Shown here in pieces: positions 35,236 through 43,300 of a DNA stretch of 64,000 nt. The translations under genes were made by a program, and so were the position numbers. The notes under the pieces were generated by a model, which did not search any database, was not told the origin of the DNA, and saw only the letters and a list, made by a program, of their open reading frames with translations. This DNA is from Pontibacterium sinense. Lineage in GTDB: Bacteria > Pseudomonadota > Gammaproteobacteria > Pseudomonadales > Balneatricaceae. How positions within the stretch are numbered: the stretch's first letter is position 1; each line of letters starts with the position of its first letter. Location: assembly GCF_015209595.1 (NCBI RefSeq), contig NZ_JADEYS010000004.1:62001-126000 (forward strand), given 5' to 3'.

Positions 35236-35928
35236 ATGCGACTGGATAGATTTCTTACACAACAAACCCGAGAGAGCGGCAAAGCGGTGCGCCAATGGCT
35301 GTTGGCCGGGCGTGTGCAGGTCAACGAACAAGTGTGCCGGGACGGCTCGCTGCAGGTTGAACCGATGCAGAAGATCAGCCTGGATGAGCGGGTTTTACAG
35401 GACCAGGCGGCCCGTTACTACATGCTGCATAAACCGCAAGGAGTGGTGAGTGCAACGGTCGATGAGAAACACGAGACGGTGCTGGATCTGATGCCGCCTG
35501 CATTACGAGCTGATCTGCATATTGCGGGGCGGTTAGATCTGAACACCACGGGCTTGATGCTCATTACCAATGACGGGCGTTGGTCTCGTAAAGTGACCCA
35601 GCCGGAAACGCGTATTCCAAAGGTTTATCTGGTTGAAACAGAAGATAAGATAGAAGCGGAATATGCTGATGTGTTTCGTCGTGGTATCTATTTCGCGTAT
35701 GAAGATCTAACCACGCTACCTGCTCAACTTGAAATCCTTTCTGACCACCGGGCCAAACTCACGTTGTATGAAGGACGTTATCATCAGGTGAAGCGAATGT
35801 TTGGATTCTTTGACAATAAAGTGATTGGTTTACATCGGGAACGGATCGGTGCCCTAGAAATAGATGCTCAATTAAACGCGGGTGATTATCGGTCGCTGAC
35901 AAATAACGAAGTGAAGCTTTTTTTGTGA
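35236..35928 (+). CDS. rsuA: 16S rRNA pseudouridine(516) synthase
   Basis: The 230-residue enzyme has an N-terminal S4 domain (MRLDRFLTQQTRESGKAVRQWLLAGRVQVN) and the catalytic block HIAGRLDLNTTGLMLITNDG, whose aspartate (about residue 101) is the nucleophile. LVETEDKIEAEYADVFRRGI and EGRYHQVKRMFGFFDNKVIGLHR follow. Size matches E. coli RsuA (231), which supports ATG 35236 over 20 upstream in-frame codons. It modifies U516 of 16S rRNA. The gene is followed by about 190 bp without a gene, then the convergent cold-shock gene. Confidence 0.93.
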   Translation: MRLDRFLTQQTRESGKAVRQWLLAGRVQVNEQVCRDGSLQVEPMQKISLDERVLQDQAARYYMLHKPQGVVSATVDEKHETVLDLMPPALRADLHIAGRLDLNTTGLMLITNDGRWSRKVTQPETRIPKVYLVETEDKIEAEYADVFRRGIYFAYEDLTTLPAQLEILSDHRAKLTLYEGRYHQVKRMFGFFDNKVIGLHRERIGALEIDAQLNAGDYRSLTNNEVKLFL

Positions 35929-36065
35929 GCGGATAAGCGTAGAAATTTTACGTAACGTATGAATATACGTAACAGTACATTTGATGCTTAGAGGGTTCGG
36001 AAGCGATACGAAGTGGAAGAACTTGAAAGGTATTTCTTTATGAAGCAATCGTGCGGGAAATACAG

Positions 36066-36094
36066 ATCAGGACGACCAGGCAAGTCGCCCTGAT
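36066..36094 (-). terminator. Terminator of the cold-shock gene
   Basis: ATCAGGACGAC and GTCGCCCTGAT form an 11-bp stem with one mismatch and a 7-base loop, 20 bp past the stop codon on the minus strand, trailed by TGTATTT. Confidence 0.6.
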
Positions 36095-36114
36095 AATATA
36101 CTACAGTATAAAAA

Positions 36115-36315
36115 TTATGCTGCAGTTACGTTCTCAGCCTGTGGACCTTTAGGACCCTGAGCAACGGTGAATTCTACTTTCTGGCCTTCCTGCAGAGAGC
36201 GGAAACCTTCAGACTGGATAGCAGTGTGGTGAACAAATACGTCTGGACCCTGCTCCTGCTGAATGAAACCGAAACCTTTCTCGTCGTTAAACCATTTTAC
36301 GATGCCAGTAGCCAT
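36115..36315 (-). CDS. Cold-shock protein, CspA family
   Basis: The 66-residue protein is a single cold-shock domain with both nucleic-acid-binding motifs: KGFGFIQQ (RNP1) near residue 14 and VFVHHTAI (RNP2) near 26. [18 protein letters not shown] is the standard start. It binds single-stranded RNA/DNA and acts as an RNA chaperone. The gene has a recognisable promoter 165 bp upstream and a long untranslated leader, like cold-inducible cspA. Which paralogue it is cannot be decided. Confidence 0.95.
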   Translation of the reverse strand: MATGIVKWFNDEKGFGFIQQEQGPDVFVHHTAIQSEGFRSLQEGQKVEFTVAQGPKGPQAENVTAA

Positions 36316-36474
36316 GATTAGTCTTACCTTCTTGTTACGTTTTGAAATTAAAGCCTTTTTTCTTTTATTAAGGCCTGAGTGCTAAGAAATCGTGGTGTTA
36401 CTAATGAGGCTCTGACGAGGTATTCCAGTGGGTACATCGTAGTCGGGCACACGAACACTGCCGAAATTTCAAGC
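36316..36474 (-). promoter_or_regulatory. Long 5' leader of the cold-shock mRNA
   Basis: If transcription starts about seven bases after the -10 box, the untranslated leader is about 159 nucleotides. It includes a GCCTT/AAGGC inverted repeat near 36353-36374 and the ribosome site AAGAAGG. Long leaders of this size control CspA translation by temperature-dependent folding in E. coli; the same role is inferred here. Confidence 0.55.
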
Positions 36475-36480
36475 CAAATC

Positions 36481-36508
36481 AGTATACGCCATTAAGATCA
36501 AGTCGCAA
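36481..36508 (-). promoter_or_regulatory. Sigma-70 promoter of the cold-shock gene
   Basis: Read on the minus strand: TTGCGA (plus 36503-36508), a 16-base spacer, then TATACT (plus 36481-36486). Both hexamers are close to consensus and correctly spaced. Confidence 0.7.
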
Positions 36509-36615
36509 CTTTAATTACACAGAAATTTTCAAATAATCTTGACGCTATAACAAACCGTGGTTAAGGATTTATGACCTGGGTTTGTGACCAAGAATGCTTT
36601 GTATTTCCGTCTAGT

Positions 36616-37227
36616 TTAATGTGAATGCTGTTGCATATAACGCTCAACGGTTTCGACAACCGCTTGGGTATGAGGGTCCACTTCCAGATTAACCAAATCA
36701 CCAACCTGAGCGTCTCCGAAGACCGTAAGAGAGAGCGTTTCCGGGATCAGGTAAACGTTAAAACGCTGATCTTTAACTTCTCCGATTGTCAGGCTACAGC
36801 CATTTAATGCGACGAATCCTTTTGGCAAAATATACTTCAGCCATTGTTCACTGACTTCAAACCAAAGGATGCAGTTGTTCTCTGGGCGCTCAATCTTGCA
36901 TATGGAGACCTGATCGTGAATATGACCTGAGAGTAGGTGACCCCCAATCTCATCGCCAAAACGCGCTGCACGCTCAAAGTTAACCAGAGCTCCAACAGAT
37001 AACTGGCCGAGGTTGGTGACTTTCAGCGTTTCCATAATCAGATCAAAGCTGACTAGGTTGCCGTTAAAGGCTGTGACGGTCAGGCACGTGCCATTGACCG
37101 CAATACTGGCACCCAGCTGGAGGTTGTTTGCGTGCTCTGGTGGCAGTTCCAGCTGCAAACGCATGAATTGATCCTGCTTTTCGATGGATCGGATGGTGGC
37201 TTTACCCTGAACAATGCCAGTAAACAT
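36616..37227 (-). CDS. ribE: Riboflavin synthase
   Basis: This 203-residue enzyme dismutates two lumazine molecules to riboflavin. It consists of two lumazine-binding barrels: MFTGIVQGKATIRSI...ASIAVNGTCLTVT in the first and HLLSGHIHDQVSI...LPKGFVALNGCSLTI in the second. The C-terminal helix TQAVVETVERYMQQH mediates trimer formation. The start MFTGIV is invariant in the family. It stands alone, outside a rib operon, as in E. coli ribC. No FMN riboswitch could be recognised in the 83-bp upstream gap. Confidence 0.95.
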   Translation of the reverse strand: MFTGIVQGKATIRSIEKQDQFMRLQLELPPEHANNLQLGASIAVNGTCLTVTAFNGNLVSFDLIMETLKVTNLGQLSVGALVNFERAARFGDEIGGHLLSGHIHDQVSICKIERPENNCILWFEVSEQWLKYILPKGFVALNGCSLTIGEVKDQRFNVYLIPETLSLTVFGDAQVGDLVNLEVDPHTQAVVETVERYMQQHSH

Positions 37228-37310
37228 GTTTTATTTCTCTCAAACTACAGATCTGACGACTAAAATCTAACGTAAGCGTATCAGGTTAACGCGATTCAAG
37301 GGAGTGTGCG

Positions 37311-38201
37311 ATGAACGTGCTTATTACCGGGGGGACCGGTTTTATTGGTCAGGCATTTATCAAATGGCGTCAACCACATGGAGTTAACTTTACCTGTATA
37401 ACCCGCAATCCGAAAAAAGCGCATAAGCTATTTGGAGGCTCTGTCAGGGCAGTGACTTCACTGATGGAGGTTGATGGTGAAAAGTTCGATGCCGTGATCA
37501 ATCTGTGTGGTGAACCCATTGCAGATCGCCGTTGGAGTGAAAAACGTAAACAGTTGCTGCGTTATAGCAGATTGACGATGACGCATGCGTTAGTGGATTG
37601 GATGGCAATGTCCGACAATAAGCCGGGCGTGTTTATCAGTGGATCGGCCATCGGTTACTACGGCACGCATGCCAGCGATGATCTTCTGGTTGAGGCCAGT
37701 GCTGTCCGTCAGGGCTTTACCCATTCTCTGTGTGCTGATTGGGAAGAAGAAGCGATGCGGGCCGCTGATCTGGGCGTGCGGGTCTGCCTGCTGCGCACAG
37801 GCGTTGTACTTGGCAACGGTGGGGCATTGAAAAAAATGCTGCCGGCGTTTCGTATGGGATTGGGTGGACCGATCGGTCACGGCAAACAGTGGATGTCATG
37901 GATCCATCTGCAGGATGAGTTGAGAGCAATCGATTTTTTACTGCGGCATCAGACCTTGCAGGGGGCTTTTAATCTGACTGCGCCTGAAGCAAGTCAGAAT
38001 CGATCTTTCGCGCAGTCTTTGGGGCAGGCTTTAAAGCGTCCGGCAAAATTACCGTTACCGCCGTTTGTGATTGAGTTGATGCTGGGTGATGGCGCGGAGC
38101 TGTTACTCGAAGGGCAGCGTGTTTATCCACAACGTTTGATGCAGGCGGGTTTTGAATTTAAGTATCCTGAACTGGATGAGGCGCTGGCGGATATATTTTA
38201 A
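37311..38201 (+). CDS. TIGR01777-type NAD(P)-binding epimerase-like protein (YfcH family)
   Basis: The 296-residue protein begins NVLITGGTGFIGQAFIKW (Rossmann motif), contains INLCGEPIADRRWSEKRKQ, SGSAIGYYGTH near residue 106-116, and LLRTGVVLGNGGALKKMLPAF. GKQWMSWIHLQDELRAI and a DUF1731-type C-terminus ending AGFEFKYPELDEAL follow. These define the TIGR01777/YfcH family, distantly related to sugar-nucleotide epimerases; E. coli YfcH is 297 residues. Substrate unknown. It is followed by a region rich in inverted repeats. Confidence 0.92.
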   Translation: MNVLITGGTGFIGQAFIKWRQPHGVNFTCITRNPKKAHKLFGGSVRAVTSLMEVDGEKFDAVINLCGEPIADRRWSEKRKQLLRYSRLTMTHALVDWMAMSDNKPGVFISGSAIGYYGTHASDDLLVEASAVRQGFTHSLCADWEEEAMRAADLGVRVCLLRTGVVLGNGGALKKMLPAFRMGLGGPIGHGKQWMSWIHLQDELRAIDFLLRHQTLQGAFNLTAPEASQNRSFAQSLGQALKRPAKLPLPPFVIELMLGDGAELLLEGQRVYPQRLMQAGFEFKYPELDEALADIF

Positions 38202-38233
38202 GGAAGGTGCGAATTAAGTCCCGTCAGTGCTCT

Positions 38234-38333
38234 GCAAGCACTTAAGCCTGTAGATGCAAGGCGCTGTTTGCAGTTAATGGCCTTAGTCCTTAACAAGAAC
38301 AGCAACATCGCAGATGCAGGCTTAAGGGCTTGC
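38234..38333. repeat. 100-bp imperfect palindrome (possible dispersed element)
   Basis: GCAAGCACTTAAGCCTGTAGATGC (24 bases at 38234-38257) has an inverse at 38310-38333 differing at 4 positions. Inside are GCTGTT/AACAGC and GTTAATGG/CCTTAAC pairs, so almost the whole element folds on itself. No gene is present. The form is that of a miniature repeated element or a large structured RNA. Confidence 0.7.
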
Positions 38334-38340
38334 CCGGCGG

Positions 38341-38454
38341 GGCTTTCGGGAAAGTTTTCACTCGATGTCAGCACTTTTTGTAAGGTCTAGACACAGTGTG
38401 CCCCTTGGGGATTACGGCAAAGCGCTTCCTTGATTGTGAACTTTCCCGAAAGCC
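38341..38454. repeat. Second inverted-repeat pair around a 75-bp core
   Basis: GGCTTTCGGGAAAGTT(TT)CAC at 38341-38361 is inverted at 38436-38454 (GTGAACTTTCCCGAAAGCC), identical apart from a 2-base insertion. It lies right after the 100-bp palindrome and just before the batD 3' end. It may belong to the same repeated element or serve as a bidirectional terminator for the convergent genes. Confidence 0.7.
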
Positions 38455-38485
38455 AGAGCGCCTACGGGACTTGTTCACATTTTCC

Positions 38486-40126
38486 CTAATAGCTGCCGTA
38501 GAGCTTACGTTCACGGATCTTATCCAATGCTTCGATCAGAAGATCGCCTTTCCAGAGGTGTTCTTCGTCGTGGCTAAGATGATGTTCCATATCCATCAGT
38601 AACAACTGTAGGGTCTGACTGCCTGAGGCGCGAGCTACATCTTCATTGTTGTAGATTTCATCATCCGGCCATGAGTGTTGCGCCCATTCCAGCAGGAGTA
38701 TCTGGCTCGCCGCGCAATGATTCTGGTCGCATGCCTGAGTCAACTCGCCAAAACTGCTGGCTTCAGCCAGATCGTAGTGCTCGATGTCTTCCACACTGTT
38801 TTCCAGCGGCGTGACTTCGGGAGTTTTTTCTTTGCTTTTGCGAATACGATGGAAGGAATATAACCAACCAAGGCTGGAGATCACCGCCAATGCGGTGAGT
38901 ATCCAAATGAGTAAAGTGCTCTGTCCTTCTGATTGTGGTGTGCTTTCTGCCACTTCTTCGGTATTTGTTGCCGCGACGGCATCACTAAGAACAACCTTCT
39001 CATTCTTGTTGGATGTATCTGCGCTGTTGGCGGCTGAGACATTGATTAAACGCGCTGCCAGTGCGACTTCCTTTTCCCGATCCTGACTGACATCCCACCA
39101 AGGGATACGTATCTCCTGCAAGGTGATCTCGCCGCGCTCATAGGGAGTGATTGTCAGTTCTTCAGAGCGTGTACTGATAATCCCCTTGTCGGTCATCTGT
39201 TCTTCGAGAATAACGTTATCCAGCTGGATGTCGGCCAGCTCGTTTTTAAGTGGGCTGAGTGCGGGCAGCTCGGATGCGATGATACCGTGTGCTTCTAACG
39301 TCAGTGTACGTTTAATGGGTTGCCCCATTGTGGTGCTGTTACGCGGTTGCAGGTTATCTTCAAACAGGATCTGAGTTGTGGGCAGCCAGTAGCCCGGTCT
39401 TTTTTGATGCGCTTGAGGTAAGACCGCGATCTCAGTGGCATTCTTTTGCAGCGGTTGGTCCAGGCTACGGGGTTTGCCGTCATTATAAGTGATCGGTTCC
39501 AGACGAATCAGACCTGTTTGCTGTGGATAAATACCGTAGCGACGTTCTAGGACCTGATAATTCTGACCACGAACGCGGGTGCTAAAGCGTCGGTCTTCGC
39601 CCAGTGGTTTGATGACGGCATCTGTCGTCACGGGGTGCGAAAGTCGTGCATCGTCGGGTAGAGGCTGCTTATGAAACAGCTTGACCGTCAGAATAGACTG
39701 GCTGTGAAGATAGATTTCATTGGTGTCCAGCTCGGTTTCCAGTATTAACTGACGTGACAAGAGCGGATTGGAACTGCGTTCGTTGGCGAGCACCATTAAA
39801 GAGATGGGTAGTGATCTTTCATCACCCACACGGATGGCAGGGATAGAGATCGCGCCCTGCTTTAGGGGGCGCAGTATCACCCGCCAGCGGGTTGTGAAAC
39901 GGGGCTCACCGCCCGTGTAACTGGATATTGTCATCTGTTTGGAGCCCACAATGCGAAACTGGGCGCTCAGAGCAGACAGGTCAGGATTTTGGCGAACCTT
40001 CTGATCGGCCTCGATGGTTAGTTGCAGGGCTTCCCCCAGAGTCAGGGTCTGTACGTTCACCTGAGCATTGACAGCCGCCTGTGTGGGCAGGCTCATCAGG
40101 GAGCATAACAGTAACAACTTTCGCAT
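38486..40126 (-). CDS. batD: BatD-family (oxygen tolerance) membrane protein
   Basis: The 546-residue protein has a signal peptide (MRKLLLLCSLMSLPTQAAV), a long beta-rich periplasmic region starting VNVQTLTLGEALQLTIEAD, then one membrane helix near residues 415-437 (LIWILTALAVISSLGWL). A helical cytoplasmic tail rich in acidic residues follows. These are the features of BatD, normally encoded with MoxR, BatA, BatB and BatC, which form a stress-linked membrane complex. Here no bat or moxR gene adjoins: the neighbours are yfcH-like and NAD-GDH genes on the other strand, so the gene stands alone in this window. Confidence 0.88.
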   Translation of the reverse strand: MRKLLLLCSLMSLPTQAAVNAQVNVQTLTLGEALQLTIEADQKVRQNPDLSALSAQFRIVGSKQMTISSYTGGEPRFTTRWRVILRPLKQGAISIPAIRVGDERSLPISLMVLANERSSNPLLSRQLILETELDTNEIYLHSQSILTVKLFHKQPLPDDARLSHPVTTDAVIKPLGEDRRFSTRVRGQNYQVLERRYGIYPQQTGLIRLEPITYNDGKPRSLDQPLQKNATEIAVLPQAHQKRPGYWLPTTQILFEDNLQPRNSTTMGQPIKRTLTLEAHGIIASELPALSPLKNELADIQLDNVILEEQMTDKGIISTRSEELTITPYERGEITLQEIRIPWWDVSQDREKEVALAARLINVSAANSADTSNKNEKVVLSDAVAATNTEEVAESTPQSEGQSTLLIWILTALAVISSLGWLYSFHRIRKSKEKTPEVTPLENSVEDIEHYDLAEASSFGELTQACDQNHCAASQILLLEWAQHSWPDDEIYNNEDVARASGSQTLQLLLMDMEHHLSHDEEHLWKGDLLIEALDKIRERKLYGSY

Positions 40127-40331
40127 ATATAGAGCGTTCCAACGGGCTTCAAATCAGGACCCGACTATTATGGGTAAAGCGCAGGTGCTTATCAAACCGG
40201 ATTGTTACTGTGGTCCTACTCGCTATAAAAGCGTAGAAATATAGCGGTGCTTGCTGGATATATACGCTAAGTCAGGCTTATATTTTATGAGACAGATGCT
40301 GACTCGTTGAACTGGCTACTGCAAGGATGGA

Positions 40332-43300
40332 ATGGATATGCCGCGTTATGATGCTGAGAGTAAGGCTCAACTACTTTTTCAACTGAGCGAAGAGATTAAC
40401 AGCCGGTTGCCTGAGGAACGGGCCCGTGAGTTAAACGGTTTTATTCGTTTCTATTATGCTTCAGCGTCACCTGTGGATTTCTGTGAATGGCGTCTGGATG
40501 ATCTCTATGGATCAACGGTAGCCTGTTGGCAGTTTCTGCAACAGCGTAAACCTGATGAAGCGAAAGTCAGGGTGTTTAATCCGGACTATGAGGCTCATGG
40601 TTGGCAGTCTACTCATACGGTTGTAGAAGTGCTGCATCAGGATATGCCGTTTATTGTAGATTCTCTCCGTATGGAGCTGAATCAGCGTAACCTGCGAATC
40701 CATGCGATTAACAATGCTGTCCTTACCCTCAAACGCGACGAAACCCACCATCTTACCTCCCTGCTAAGCAAAGACAGTCGATCGAAAACCGCACAACGGG
40801 AGTGTCTGGTTTCCGTTGAAGTGGATCGCCATACGGACCCAGAGCAACTGGCTGAACTGGAAAGCAGTATTCGCGCGATACTGGAAGATGTTCGTATGGT
40901 GGTCGAGGATTTTGAGCCGATGATGGCGCAATGTGATGCGCTGGAGCAGGTGTTTGGTAGCTCGCTGCACGGATTAGATGAAAATAACATCGCCGAAGTT
41001 CGGGCATTTATCGGTTGGCTGAAAAATCATTTTACCTTTCTTGGCTATGACGAATTTGAGTTGGTCGAAGAGAACGGAGAGAAGCGTCTTGAAGCTATTA
41101 TGGGCAGTCAGCTCGGGCTCCTGAAATATTGTGATGAGCACTGCCGCGAGACACTGGTGAATGAAGGCAATCGGGATGCGGGGGAGTTCGTTTTGATCCC
41201 CGATATCCTCTCCTTTTCGAAATCGCCAACCAAATCAAAAGTGCATCGTCCGACTTACCCCGATTACATCAGTCTTAAGCGTTTCGATAAGAAAGGTAAG
41301 TTGGTGGGGGAGGCGCGTTTTCTGGGGTTATACACCTCAAATGTCTATATCCAGAGTTCTCGGATGATTCCGGTGATTCGCCATAAGGTTGATCAGGTCA
41401 TGGAACGCTCTGGTCTGCATTCACAAGGGCATGACTGGAAGGAGCTGTTACAGATTCTGGAGATCTATCCGCGAGATGACCTGTTCCAGATTGGGGTTGA
41501 AGAGCTAGTCGATACGGCGATGGGGATTTTGCAGATCCATGAACGCCGTCAGATCAGGGTGTTTTTGAGGCGTGATCATTTCGGACAGTTCTTCTCGTGT
41601 TTAGTGTACGCCCCCCGTGATGTATACAGCACCGAGTTTCGCCTGGCCGTCGAAGGTATTCTCTGTCGTGAGCTCGGCTGCAATCAGGTGGAATTTAATA
41701 CCTACTTCTCTGAATCGATATTGGCACGCACCCAATACATTCTCCGCAGTGGTGAAGAAGTTAAAGCGGATATTGATGTATTGGCGCTGGAAGACATGAT
41801 CCGTGAGGCGGCACGTAGTTGGGGGGATCATCTTTATGATGCGCTGGTGGAGTCGATGGGAGAGGAGAATGGTATAGCTGCGTTTCATCGCTATGGTGAT
41901 ACCTTCCCGAACAGCTATCGATCTGACTTTCTTCCCCGTACCGCGGTTGTTGATATCGGCCATATGATGACGCTGAGTCACGAGAGGCCACTTGCGTTCA
42001 GCTTCTATCGTGCGCTGGAAAAAGATCAGGATACCCTCAACTTCAAGTTATTTAACTTGGGGAGTTCGCTGCCGTTATCGGATGTTTTACCGATCATGGA
42101 GAAGCTGGGCTTACGTGTCATCGATGAGCATCCCTATCGGATGATTCTGAAGAACGTGGAGATCTGGGTTCATGACTTCAATTTGATCTATACCGGCAAA
42201 GCTAGAATTAGCTTTGATGAAGGAAAGGAGCTGTTCGAAGATGCGTTTCTGAATATCTGGAACGGCAACGCGGAAAGTGATGAATTTAACCGTCTGGTAT
42301 TACCGGCTCAGCTAGGCTGGCGTGAAGTGAACATTCTGCGTGCATACAGTGCGTATATGAAACAGATCCGGTTCAACATCAGTAGTGAAGGGGTCAGTGC
42401 CGCCCTGAATAATCAGGTCAGTATCACCGGAAAGTTGGTAGCGCTATTCGAAGCACGGTTTGATCCGAGTGAACATAGTGAAGAGCGTCAGAATCAGTTA
42501 GAAGCAGACATCTTATCGGCGCTAGAGGAGGTGCCGAGCCTGAATGAAGATCGTGTCATTCGACAATACCTAGCCTTGATTAAAGCAACCCAGAGAACCA
42601 ATTATTACCAGCTGAAAAAGGGGCACTTGAAGCATTATTACGCCTTCAAACTGATGCCTGAGCAGATTCCGAATATCCCGTTGCCACGGCCAATGTTTGA
42701 GATCTTTGTGTTTGCGCCGTGGATGGAGGGCGTGCATTTGCGTGGCGGTCGGGTGGCGCGTGGCGGGCTGCGTTGGTCTGATCGTTATGATGACTATCGC
42801 ACTGAAGTGCTGGGTTTGGTCAAAGCGCAACAAGTCAAAAATGCAGTGATTGTACCCGTGGGGGCAAAAGGGGGCTTTGTCGCGAAGCATCTGAACCCGG
42901 ATATGGATCGTAAGGCATGGCAGGAGGAGGGGGTTCGTTGTTACGAGACCTTCATTCGAGGGTTATTGGACATCACGGACAACCTAAAAGAGGGTGAGGT
43001 GTTACGTCCGATTGATGTCGTGGTGCATGACGACGATGATAGTTATCTGGTTGTTGCGGCTGATAAGGGCACGGCGACATTCTCGGACATCGCCAATCGT
43101 ATTTCCGAAGAGTATGAATTTTGGCTGGGAGATGCTTTTGCGTCCGGTGGTAGCCAGGGCTATGACCATAAGGCCATGGGTATTACCGCCAAAGGTGCCT
43201 GGGTGTCGGTTGAACGGCACTTTCGTGAGATTGGCATCAATACCGACAAAGACGATTTTACGGTGGTGGGTATTGGGGATATGGCGGGAGACGTGTTTGG

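Noticed and set aside
36616-37310. FMN riboswitch before riboflavin synthase
   Set aside because: The upstream gap is only 83 bp and I cannot find the conserved FMN-aptamer segments.
38234-38333. Integron attC site
   Set aside because: Core sites RYYYAAC and GTTRRRY are not both matched, and no integrase or cassette is present.
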